From UMGS902 sp045580835 (GTDB lineage: Bacteria > Bacillota > Clostridia > Oscillospirales > CAG-272): a DNA stretch of 26,216 bases. This document shows, one piece after another, positions 6,878 to 16,100 of the stretch; the first letter of the stretch is position 1, and each line of letters opens with the position of its first letter. The position numbers and the translations under genes are program-made. The stretch covers positions 1-26,216 of the forward strand of contig JAZNOM010000095.1 in NCBI GenBank assembly GCA_045580835.1. The letters run 5' to 3'. Under the pieces are notes generated by a model that made no database searches, had not been told where the DNA came from, and saw nothing but the letters and a program-made list of their open reading frames with translations.

Positions 6878-8884
6878 TTAAAGGTCCGCCATTGCGATAT
6901 ATTTTGCGCCGTTGTCGGCGATGTACTGACGGCGACGGGCAACATTATCGCCGAGCATAAGCTCAAACATGTCATCGGTAGCCGCAGCATCCGTGGGCGT
7001 TACCGCGATAAGGCGGCGCGTTGCGGGATTCATCGTCGTCTTTGACATCATATCCGCATCGTTTTCGCCAAGTCCCTTTGAACGCTGAAGCTTGTACTTT
7101 GTCTTTTCGGCTTCAAGCTTTGAAAGAATCTCAACCTTTTCAAACTCGTTATATGCAAAATACGTGTCGTTCTTCGTAGTAATTTCAAAAAGCGGTGACT
7201 CGGCAATAAACACCTTGCCCTTTTCGATAAGAGTGGGAAGAAGCTGATAGAACAAAGTGAGAAGCAGAGTTCTTATCTGGAAGCCGTCTTCGTCGGCATC
7301 GGTACAGATAATGATTCTGTTCCAGCGAAGTGCATCGTAATTGAACATCGCAAGGTCGCCTTTTTCTTTGCCCTTAAACTCAACGCCGCAGCCGATAACG
7401 CGAAGCAAATCGGTTATGATTTCACTCTCAAAGATACGCTTTGTCGATGCTTTAAGACAGTTGAGCGTCTTACCTCTAACGGGGATAATCGCCTGAAATT
7501 CGGCATTACGCGCCTGCTTACAAGACGACATCGCGCTGTCACCCTCAACTATATAAAGTTCGCGCACGGACGGGTCCTTTGAACGGCAGCCGACAAATTT
7601 ATCAACGCGGTTTGAGAAATCGGTGGTAGCCTGAAGCTTCTTTTTGATATCGCTTCTCGTCTGCTCCGCGCTTTCCCTTGCGCGCTTGTTGGTCATTACC
7701 TGCTTTGCAAAAATCTCCGCCTCGGTGGGATGCTCGGCAAAATAAATCTCAAGATTATGCTTAATAAACTCGGTAAGCGCATCCTTAATAAAGACGTTTG
7801 TTATCGCCTTTTTGGTCTGGTTTTCATAGGAAGTCTGGGTTGAAAAGCTATTGATAATAAGAACAAGGCTATCCTCGATATCGGCAAAGCCTATTTTACT
7901 CTCGTTCTTTTTATATGCGCCGCTTGATTTAAGATATTTGTCAAGTGCGTACACAAAGCCAAGGCGCACCGCCTTATCGGGCGAGCCGCCGTGTTCAAGA
8001 AAACTTGAGTTGTGATAATATTCAAGGCGGCTTGATGTATTGGAAAGGCAGAACGCAATCTCCGCCTTGAGCTTATAGTCTTCTTTGTCGTCACGGTCGC
8101 GACCGCTTGTTTCAAGATGCCAATGTGTAGGCTCTGTAAGCGCGCTTTCGCCTGCAATTTCCTTGATGTAGTCGGAAATGCCGTTTTCGTATACAAACTC
8201 TTCGGTGTCAAACTTACCGCTTTCGTTTTCGGTTTTCAGGATAAACTTAAGCCCTGCGTTTACTACCGACTGCTGTTGCAAAACGCTTCTGAATGAGTCG
8301 TAAGGTATAGCAATATCGGTAAACACCTCAAGGTCGGGACGCCAACGGATAATAGTACCGTGCTTTTTCTCGCGTTTTTCGATAGCACGGCTTTGAAGTT
8401 TTGATGCAGGCTCGCCCTTTTTAAAGCTAATCGTGTGAACCTCGCTGCCGTCATACGAAGCAACTGTCATAAACTCGGAGGAATACTGCGTTGCGCAAGC
8501 ACCGAGACCGTTAAGTCCGAGTGAATAGCCGTATGCCGAGTTTTCATCATTATTTGAATACTTGCCGCCCGCGTAAAGCTCGCAGAAAACAAGCTCCCAG
8601 TTATAGCGTTTTTCCTTTTCGTTATATCCAAGCGGCACACCGCGGCCGAAGTCCTCAACCTCGATGGTATGGTCGCGCCATGCGGTTATTATTATCTCGC
8701 TGCCGTGACCTTCGCGAGCCTCGTCAACCGAGTTTGAAAGTATCTCAAAAAAGGAATGCTCGCATCCCTCAAGGCCGTCGGAACCGAAAATTACCGCGGG
8801 GCGTTTACGCACGCGGTCGGCACCCTTCAGCATTGAAATACTTTGATTGTTATACTGTGCTGTATTCTTGTCGCTCTGCGCCAT
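6878..8884 (-). CDS. Type IIA DNA topoisomerase B subunit (GyrB/ParE-like, divergent)
   Basis: This is the ATPase plus TOPRIM subunit of a gyrase/topoisomerase IV type enzyme, 668 residues, near the usual 630-680. The N-terminal GHKL ATPase has RVRKRPAVIFGSDGLEG, FFEILSNSVDEA (Glu47, Asn51, Asp54), EDFGRGVP (Asp78) and the ATP-lid glycines GLNGLGACATQYSS. The transducer domain has ENQTKKAI with the ATP-contacting lysine. TOPRIM has EGDSA (Glu447) and DADEDG (Asp529, Asp531, Asp533), so the metal ligands are intact. QRSKGLGEND matches the C-terminal RYKGLGEM motif. Several motifs deviate (PAVIFGS for PGMYIGS, EGDSAMSS for EGDSAGGS), so it is a distinct paralogue, closer in layout to ParE than to housekeeping GyrB. 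No A subunit lies beside it. AGGAG precedes the ATG. Confidence 0.88.
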   Translation of the reverse strand: MAQSDKNTAQYNNQSISMLKGADRVRKRPAVIFGSDGLEGCEHSFFEILSNSVDEAREGHGSEIIITAWRDHTIEVEDFGRGVPLGYNEKEKRYNWELVFCELYAGGKYSNNDENSAYGYSLGLNGLGACATQYSSEFMTVASYDGSEVHTISFKKGEPASKLQSRAIEKREKKHGTIIRWRPDLEVFTDIAIPYDSFRSVLQQQSVVNAGLKFILKTENESGKFDTEEFVYENGISDYIKEIAGESALTEPTHWHLETSGRDRDDKEDYKLKAEIAFCLSNTSSRLEYYHNSSFLEHGGSPDKAVRLGFVYALDKYLKSSGAYKKNESKIGFADIEDSLVLIINSFSTQTSYENQTKKAITNVFIKDALTEFIKHNLEIYFAEHPTEAEIFAKQVMTNKRARESAEQTRSDIKKKLQATTDFSNRVDKFVGCRSKDPSVRELYIVEGDSAMSSCKQARNAEFQAIIPVRGKTLNCLKASTKRIFESEIITDLLRVIGCGVEFKGKEKGDLAMFNYDALRWNRIIICTDADEDGFQIRTLLLTLFYQLLPTLIEKGKVFIAESPLFEITTKNDTYFAYNEFEKVEILSKLEAEKTKYKLQRSKGLGENDADMMSKTTMNPATRRLIAVTPTDAAATDDMFELMLGDNVARRRQYIADNGAKYIAMADL

Positions 8885-8918
8885 TCGCTTTTTCTCCTAA
8901 TATTTAACATTAATTAAT

Positions 8919-8947
8919 ATTATACAATATGTATTGATTTTTGTCAA
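8919..8947 (-). promoter_or_regulatory. Consensus promoter of the topoisomerase B-subunit gene
   Basis: On the minus strand, TTGACA (8942-8947), a 17-bp spacer and TATAAT (8919-8924) form a perfect sigma-A promoter about 35 bp upstream of the ATG at 8884. Confidence 0.85.
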
Positions 8948-8972
8948 TCGCAAAACAATATATAGAATTAAG

Positions 8973-9001
8973 TTGATATATGGCGGATAATTTGATATAC
9001 T
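8973..9001 (+). promoter_or_regulatory. Possible promoter of the coiled-coil membrane protein gene
   Basis: TTGATA (8973-8978), a 17-bp spacer and TATACT (8996-9001). A transcript starting from it would begin almost at the AAGGAGGGG ribosome binding site (9008-9016), leaving an unusually short leader. The assignment is therefore tentative. Confidence 0.4.
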
Positions 9002-9021
9002 ATATATAAGGAGGGGAGTTT

Positions 9022-9705
9022 ATGGGCGATAAAGATGAAATCAGGCGGCTGAAAAAAGAAAACCATGACCTTAAAAAGAAACTTTACAAGCTCGAAATGG
9101 AACACTCAAACAGTGACGAAGCAGGTGAAGATGCAAAATGCTTTGCCGCGCACAACTATTTTTCTTACCTCCTTGCAAAGATAAAACAAAAAAAGTTTTT
9201 CCCGACTTTTAAAAAATATTTTCGCAACTCTCTATGGGTTACCCGCATTTTCCGTTTGGGAGTTTTGCTATATCAATATATCCAAGCTGGCGCGTTTGTA
9301 ATCTTGTACACGGCGGCGTTCATTTTAGTGATACCGATAATTTTAGTAGCCGCAGCACTCACTCTCATCATCGCACTTATCCTCCGCAATAAAAACGCAA
9401 AGCTTTTATTCGGCGAGATAAAAAACGATGTTGTATTTTTGATTGCAACCGACAAAGATAATTTTAGTAGAATGACACTTCGCCAAATAGCCGATGAGCA
9501 TAAAGATGCAAGCGTGCTGATAGTATCGCCGTTTTTCCTTAACAAAAGCGGTATCGGCGAAAATGAGCGCATGTACGTCTGCTTCAGAAAAGAAGATGAC
9601 AACGTTTTTATTCTTCGCAATTATTTCTTTTTCTATTTCAGGCGCAGACTCAAAATGGAAATGAACTGTGGTACAGAAGAAGTTTATATAGATTTAGCAG
9701 AGTAA
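9022..9705 (+). CDS. Hypothetical membrane protein with N-terminal coiled coil
   Basis: I do not recognise this 227-residue protein. Residues 1-28 (MGDKDEIRRLKKENHDLKKK onward) form a charged heptad-like coiled coil. Residues 45-75 are basic and aromatic. A long hydrophobic region at about 78-122 can form two transmembrane helices. The C-terminal about 100 residues are soluble and of mixed alpha/beta character, including DVVFLIATDKDNFSRMTLRQIADEHKDASVLIVSPFF, and contain no catalytic motif I can name. An excellent Shine-Dalgarno (AAGGAGGGG) supports the start. It is divergent from the topoisomerase gene and is followed by a palindromic repeat and then addB. Codon use looks like that of its neighbours. 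Confidence 0.7.
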   Translation: MGDKDEIRRLKKENHDLKKKLYKLEMEHSNSDEAGEDAKCFAAHNYFSYLLAKIKQKKFFPTFKKYFRNSLWVTRIFRLGVLLYQYIQAGAFVILYTAAFILVIPIILVAAALTLIIALILRNKNAKLLFGEIKNDVVFLIATDKDNFSRMTLRQIADEHKDASVLIVSPFFLNKSGIGENERMYVCFRKEDDNVFILRNYFFFYFRRRLKMEMNCGTEEVYIDLAE

Positions 9706-9743
9706 ATTAAAGTTTATGTGAGTAAATTGGTACACACAAACTC

Positions 9744-9820
9744 GTAGGGCGGGGGCTTGCTCCCGCCGCTTGTACAACATCTGCTGGCGGCTTGCGGCGG
9801 GAGATAAACCCCCGCCCTAC
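9744..9820. repeat. GC-rich interspersed palindromic repeat
   Basis: A 12-bp outer inverted repeat (GTAGGGCGGGGG 9744-9755 with CCCCCGCCCTAC 9809-9820) nests a second one (gctcccgccgc 9759-9769 with gcggcgggag 9794-9803). Short flanking acaaac/gtttgt extends the symmetry. The element is far more GC-rich than its surroundings and resembles the REP or MITE-like GTAGGGCGGGGG repeats I recall from Clostridia genomes; copy number cannot be checked here. It fills most of the 170 bp between the 9022-9705 gene and addB. Confidence 0.75.
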
Positions 9821-9875
9821 AATGTTTGTTTGCCGCCGCAACCTCTCATAACCTTTAATTTACCAAAGGAGACAT

Positions 9876-12800
9876 ATGTTACACCTGATTTACGGAACCA
9901 GAGCGGCGCGCGACAGAATTTTCGAGCGCATTGCCGCCGATGTAAAAGGCAATCGCCGCGCATACCTCATAGTGCCCGACCAAAAGGCGCTGCTTGCCGA
10001 AAACGCACTGATGAATACACTGCCGAAAAATGCCGCGTTGCTTGTTGACGCGGTCGGTTTTTCGCGCCTTTCAAACCTAGTTTCAAGACGTTACGGCTCG
10101 CTTACATATAACTACGCAACCGAGGGCGCAAAGATTTTAACGATGTACCGCACCGTGAAAAAACTCACGCCGTATCTCTCGGTTTTCGGCGGCGAGCTTC
10201 AAAACGGAACTCTTGAAGCACTCTGCTCACTTATGGGAGAATTTCGCGCATGCTCGGTAAATGCCGAGGACATAAGCACCGCCGCGGACAAGCTTGGCAA
10301 AGCATCGCTTACAAGCAAGTTGCGCGATCTTGCGCTTATTTACACCGACTACGAAAATACTCTGCACGAAAAATTTGCCGAGCAGGCTGACGATATCGAC
10401 ACGCTTGCAGAGCTGCTCTCTGACAATGACTTTTTCGGCGATGCAAACATATACATCGACTCATTTGTAAGCTTTACAAAGCAGGAACTCACCGTTATCT
10501 CGCGTATGCTTTCACGCGGCAGCGAGGTGACGGTGGCACTGCCCTTCAGCCGCCGCGGCGCACACATGGCGGAGTGTGCGGACACGCGCAAAAAACTTTT
10601 GTCACTTTGCTCAAAGCTTGGCGTAAAACTCGATGAAGAGTATACCGAAAGCTCCGCACCTGCTCCGCTTGAATTTGCCAAGAACAACCTTTGGGACCTC
10701 GGCTGCGCCGATACGTTTAAAGAAGATACAACAAACACGCTTGAAGTAGTTTCATGCGCGGACAAAACCGAGGAAGTGACACTTGTACTGCGCGAAATAT
10801 TCCTTGCGCTTGAGAGCGGTCACTCATACTCCGACATCGCTGTAATCGCGCGAAACGCCGACAGTTACGCAGGACTTTTAGACCGTGCGCTCACGCGCTG
10901 TCGCATTCCCTACTTCTTCTCACGCAAAAAGAGTGCCGAAATCATGCCGCTTACTCGCCTTATTCTCTCCGCACTCTCACTCTACGTCTACAATTTCAAG
11001 GAAAGCGACGTTGCGGCATACATCAAAACGGGACTGCTTGGACTTACCGATGACGAATGCGACATCTTTGAAGAATACATAAACTGCTGGAACATATGCG
11101 GCAGGCATCGCTACCTTGACGGCGAGGACTTTACCATGTCGGGACGCGGCTATACGAGCGACGAAACCGACATGTCCACGCTTGAAGAAATCAACGAAGC
11201 CAAACACAAAATCGCGCGCCCTCTCACTCGCCTTTGCGACTCGCTGGACGGTGCAAAAACCGTGCGCGACTTTTGCAGTGCGGTATACGAGTATCTGTGC
11301 GAAATGAATATTCGTGAAAAATCGTGCGACGAGAACTTTGCAAAATACTTTGGTACATCCCTTTCTTCGGACGCAATCCGTCTTTGGAACATAACGATGG
11401 ACGCACTTGACACCATGGTTGATGCGGCAGGTGACGAGGCAGTCACCGCGGCTGATTTTTGCACGCTCATTCATCTGCTCTTCTCTTCGATTGACATTTC
11501 CGAAATTCCGACTTCCAAAGACCAGATTATCATCGGCAACGCCGACACCGTACGCATTGACGAGCGCAAAATAGTTATTATCCTCGGCGCTATCGAGGGC
11601 GTTTTTCCCGCGCCCGTTTCGGAGAGCCCTACGCTTTGCGAAAGCGAACGAAAGCTGCTTGACTCTGTCGGCGTGACACTCTCGCAGGACATGTCGCTGC
11701 GCTCGGCGCGAGAGCTTTACCACTTTGTCCGAGCCATTGATTTTGCAACCGAAAAAGCAGTGATTTCTCACTACATAACAGAACTTGACGGTTCAAAATG
11801 CGAAGAATCGTTTGCAGTGACAAGGCTTTGCAAGCTCTTTGAAAGTTTGAAAAAATATTCTTTTAGCGACCTTTCTGCAATTGACAGACTTTACTATCCA
11901 GAATATGCAGCAGAGGTAATAGGCTCGCTCGGCAAAGAAACCGAGGCCGTGCTTTGTAAAGCACTCACGCCGCGCGGAATGTATACCCCTCCCCTGCCAG
12001 ATGCAAAACAACTGACAAACGAAGCCGCTTTTCTCTCCTCTGCCGTTGCAAGCGATTTTCATGGCAACAGTATGCGGCTTTCTCAAACAAAGCTCGATAC
12101 CTACAGCGACTGCCACCTCAACTACTTCATGCACTACATGTTATCGCTTGAGGACACTGCACCATTCGAGTTTAAGCCCGACAGTACGGGAAAATTTGTT
12201 CACAGCGTGCTTGAACACTTCATCGGTGAGGTGAAAAAGTCCGGCAAAAAACTTTGCGACCTTACAGATGACGAAATAGAAATACTTGCAACCTCACTAT
12301 GTGCGCGGGAGGTTGAAAAAATCATGCGCTCACAGGGCAAGGACTCTGCTCGCATGCTCTGCTTTTTTGAGCGTATGAAGCGAAACCTTTTACTGATAGC
12401 AAAAAATCTTGTTAACGAGTTTAAGCACACGGCATTTGAACCGCTTGCACTTGAATACAAAATAGGACTCGGCGGCCACAGACCGCTTTCGGTTACGCTA
12501 CCTGACAATGCCACAGTAAGCCTTAACGGAATAGCTGACCGCATTGACATTTTCAAAAAGGACGGCAAAGTTTATCTGCGCGTTGCCGACTACAAATCCG
12601 GCGACAAAAAGTTTAGCGAAAAGGATTTGCAAAAGGGTAAAAACCTTCAGCTCCTTATATACCTTTTCTCGCTTTGTACCGTTGCAGACAAGGAGTTTTT
12701 CAACCTTATCGGTGTTGACTCTACAGACAATATTCTCCCTGCAGGAGCGACATACTTTATCGTAAAACCGCCCAAAGTTGAACTTGACGACGAGGCCCAA

Positions 12801-13106
12801 ACAACCTCCACTTGTTTTGCAGAGGATGCGCTGACCCGCATGGGCTTTATCTTCGATGCCGAAACGCTCGGCACATGGATAGATAAAAGTGCCGACAAAA
12901 AGTTTTCAAGCGGACTTATTGAGAAAAACGGCAACGATATAGATGCACTCTTTGAAACGGTAAAAGACAGTATAACTAAGATTGCCTGCGATATGCGAAG
13001 CGGTGACATTACCGCCGCAAAAAGCGATTCGACATGCCACTACTGCGCATATGCGCATGTGTGCAGAAAAGAAAAACTGAAAGGAGATGACGAGAGCAAT
13101 GGCTGA
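9876..13106 (+). CDS. addB: AddB subunit of the AddAB helicase-nuclease
   Basis: AddB is the second subunit of the AddAB complex, which resects double-strand DNA ends to produce 3' single strands for RecA. It has 1076 residues, slightly shorter than the B. subtilis protein. The C-terminal PD-(D/E)XK nuclease shows His776 (GKFVHSVLEHF), Asp888 (GIADRID), Asp905-Tyr906-Lys907 (VADYKSG) and QLLIYLF. The iron-sulfur cysteines expected of AddB are present: Cys746 (YSDCHLNYF) and Cys1054, Cys1057, Cys1063 (CHYCAYAHVC). The N-terminal IYGTRAARDRIFERI stands where the family's Walker A would be but lacks the GK(S/T) of an ATP site. AAGGAG precedes the ATG; no convincing promoter lies nearer than the upstream repeat. 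The 3' end overlaps addA by 8 bp. Confidence 0.93.
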   Translation: MLHLIYGTRAARDRIFERIAADVKGNRRAYLIVPDQKALLAENALMNTLPKNAALLVDAVGFSRLSNLVSRRYGSLTYNYATEGAKILTMYRTVKKLTPYLSVFGGELQNGTLEALCSLMGEFRACSVNAEDISTAADKLGKASLTSKLRDLALIYTDYENTLHEKFAEQADDIDTLAELLSDNDFFGDANIYIDSFVSFTKQELTVISRMLSRGSEVTVALPFSRRGAHMAECADTRKKLLSLCSKLGVKLDEEYTESSAPAPLEFAKNNLWDLGCADTFKEDTTNTLEVVSCADKTEEVTLVLREIFLALESGHSYSDIAVIARNADSYAGLLDRALTRCRIPYFFSRKKSAEIMPLTRLILSALSLYVYNFKESDVAAYIKTGLLGLTDDECDIFEEYINCWNICGRHRYLDGEDFTMSGRGYTSDETDMSTLEEINEAKHKIARPLTRLCDSLDGAKTVRDFCSAVYEYLCEMNIREKSCDENFAKYFGTSLSSDAIRLWNITMDALDTMVDAAGDEAVTAADFCTLIHLLFSSIDISEIPTSKDQIIIGNADTVRIDERKIVIILGAIEGVFPAPVSESPTLCESERKLLDSVGVTLSQDMSLRSARELYHFVRAIDFATEKAVISHYITELDGSKCEESFAVTRLCKLFESLKKYSFSDLSAIDRLYYPEYAAEVIGSLGKETEAVLCKALTPRGMYTPPLPDAKQLTNEAAFLSSAVASDFHGNSMRLSQTKLDTYSDCHLNYFMHYMLSLEDTAPFEFKPDSTGKFVHSVLEHFIGEVKKSGKKLCDLTDDEIEILATSLCAREVEKIMRSQGKDSARMLCFFERMKRNLLLIAKNLVNEFKHTAFEPLALEYKIGLGGHRPLSVTLPDNATVSLNGIADRIDIFKKDGKVYLRVADYKSGDKKFSEKDLQKGKNLQLLIYLFSLCTVADKEFFNLIGVDSTDNILPAGATYFIVKPPKVELDDEAQTTSTCFAEDALTRMGFIFDAETLGTWIDKSADKKFSSGLIEKNGNDIDALFETVKDSITKIACDMRSGDITAAKSDSTCHYCAYAHVCRKEKLKGDDESNG

Positions 13107-16100
13107 ATTTACCAAAGCGCAACAATCCGCGATAGATGAGCAGTCTAAAACGCTCCTCGTCTCCGCTGCCGCAGGAAGCGGCAAAACCACCACGCTTATC
13201 GAGCGAATCATTCGCTCGGTAACACGAAGTGACAACCCCGTTATGCTTGACCGCCTGCTTGTTGTTACATTTACAAAGGCAACCGCAAGCGAGCTTCGCC
13301 TTAAGATTTCCAAGGCAATTTCCAACGCAATATCAAACGATAGCGAAAACGAAACACTTGCAAAGCAGTTTTCGTTACTTCAAAGTGCAAAAATCTCCAC
13401 CATCGACAGTTTTTGCCTAGACATGGTACGCCAAAACTACATGACACTTGGACTGCCGCCCTCTTTCAGAATGGCGGACGAAGGTGAAAGCACCCTGCTT
13501 GCTCACGAAACGATGGATGCGCTGATAAACGAGTGCTACGACAATCCCGAAAGCACTCTATGCGGCGGCAAGGAGCAGTTTGCAAAGCTTGTTGACTATA
13601 TCATCGGTGCCGCCGATGACCGCGGACTTGCAGACACCATGCTTGACCTTTATACAAAGCTATCCGCATTCCCCAAAGGCGCGGCGGCGCTCTATGACTG
13701 CGAAACGGAACTTCGCGAATACGCAACACGCGACTTTTTTGGCTGTCCTCACGGCAAGCGAATTGAGAAATACCTCTCGGACGTTTTTGAATACTACAAA
13801 AAGGGATATCTCTACTGCACCGAGCGCATCGCGCTTGATGAAAAACTTTCCAAGGCATATGCTAAAAGCTTTGAAGAAGATTTACATAACATTTTCATCG
13901 TCGAAAAAGCTCTTAAAGAAAGTTATGAAGCGGGCAGTAATGCGATAAAAGCAATCACGTTTACGAAACTTGGTACCCTGCGCGGAGATAAGAGTGACGA
14001 TGCGCTGTTTGTAAAAACTTTTCGCGATGAGTATAAGGACGCCGTTAAAAATGATATCGAAAGCTATGTTTCTGCAAGCTGTAAGGACATCGCATCGGCA
14101 CTTATCAAAACCGCAGATATCTGCCACATGCTCGGCGATTTTCTGTCCGAATACGAAAAGCGCGCTGAAAATGAGAAAAAACGGCTCGGTATTTGCGACT
14201 TTTCTGATTTGAGCCGATATGCGCTTCGCCTGCTCGTTGACGAAAACGGCAACGATACCCCATTTGCCCTCGCGCAAAAAGAGCTTTATGATGCAGTGTA
14301 CATTGACGAATATCAGGACGTAAACGCCGTTCAGGACAGAATTTTTGAAGCCGTTTCAACAAAAACAAACCGCTTCATGGTAGGCGATATCAAGCAGAGT
14401 ATTTACGGATTCCGCGGTGCAGAGCCTGCGATTTTTGCAAATTTACGTAACAAATATCCCGTATATGAAAAGGGCACAAGCGGCGACAATGCTACTATTT
14501 TTATGAGTGAAAACTTCCGCTGCAACAAGGAAGTTATTGACTTTACCAATATGATTTTCGACTCGGTAATGCCGCTCATATCTCCTGATATGAACTACTC
14601 TGAAAACGACTCCCTCGTTTTCAGGAAGCGGTGCGAAAAAACCGCTCCTATACCGGTAAAGGTGGTTATAGCAGAGTCACCGTCAAAAAAATCGCCAAAC
14701 GCAGGTGAAAATACGGAGGCTCACTACATCGCACGCGAAATCTGCCGACTTGTGAAAGAAGAAACCAAGGATGACGGCTCGCCCATCACCTACGGCGACA
14801 TTGCTATTCTGATGCGTTCGCCGAAGGCGCGCGTTGACATCTTTTCAAAGACCCTGCGCGCATACGGTATTCCCGTTTTCACCGAAACAAACGAAAACCT
14901 TTTAAGCCAGAGTGAAGTTGAAATCGTGCTATGCATGCTTGATGTAATTGACAATCCGCGAAGAGACATCTCACTTACAGGCGTGTTGCTTTCACCGCTC
15001 TACAACATCAGTTACGATTTTCTCGCATCAATTCGAAAAGGAGTTCGCGACGAGCGACTTTTCAGCACACTGAAAAAGTATGCTTCAAGCGATGAAACAA
15101 ACGGTGCAGAAAAAGCCGTTATCCAAGGCTTTATATCCGAGCTTTCAGAGCTTCGCAGCATGGCGCGTTTTATGAGCGCAGGCGAGCTTATCGACGAGTT
15201 TTACAACCGATATTCAATCTATGCGCGTCTTTGTGCATCACAGCCGCTTCGCCGCGCAAACCTTGAAAAGCTTCGCCATGTCGCACACAGTTTTTCAGGC
15301 TCAACACCGCGCAGCTTGTCCGAATTTTTGCGTTACATTAAAAATATTGAGCGCAATGCAAAAAATCCGATTCCTGCAGCAACTCTCAAAGAGGATGCGA
15401 AAAACGCTATAACTATACGTAGCATTCACAAATCCAAAGGACTAGAGTTTCCCGTGGTCTTTTTTGCGGATACACAAAAAAGATACAACACCGATGACGT
15501 AAAGCCTGCCATCCTCTATTCGGGTAACCTTGGATTCGCAATGAAACTACGCGACGAAACCGGCTTTGGACTTTACAATCCACTGCTTCGCAAATCCCTT
15601 TCGCTTGCAATTGTAAACTCGCTTAAAGAGGAACAACTGCGACTTATGTATGTTGCACTGACTCGTGCTCGCGAACGCTTGTATGTAACCGCGATGACAT
15701 CAAAGCCGAATGAACTTGTAGCAAATGCAAAAGGCGAAAGCCATTTTATGACCGGATATGCGGCGTTAAGGCATAACAGTTATCTGCCGCTCATACTACT
15801 TGCGGCACATGGTGAAGATAGCGATATTCACACTATTGATATAATAAGTGACGGTCCGCTATTCAAAGAGGAAACAAACGAAAGCATTGAAGCCGAAACC
15901 GAAGTTTTTGCAAACGAGGACGATGTTGAAACACTCAACGCGCGGTTTGATTACAAATACGGGCATATCGCTCGCACAAAGATTCCTGCAAAACTTGCAA
16001 TATCGCGACTATATCCCGATATTCTAGACGATACCGTTTTAAGCGACACCATTGAGCAAAAGAAACTACCTCGCCCAACGGATGCACCCCGCTTTATCGT

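Noticed and set aside
9770..10048. Short plus-strand open frame running out of the GC-rich repeat into addB
   Set aside because: Out of frame with addB, begins within the palindromic repeat and has no ribosome binding site.
10977..11771. 264-codon minus-strand open frame inside addB
   Set aside because: Shadow of addB. Its translation is rich in Arg, Val and Phe, as expected of the opposite strand, and it has no ribosome binding site or motif.
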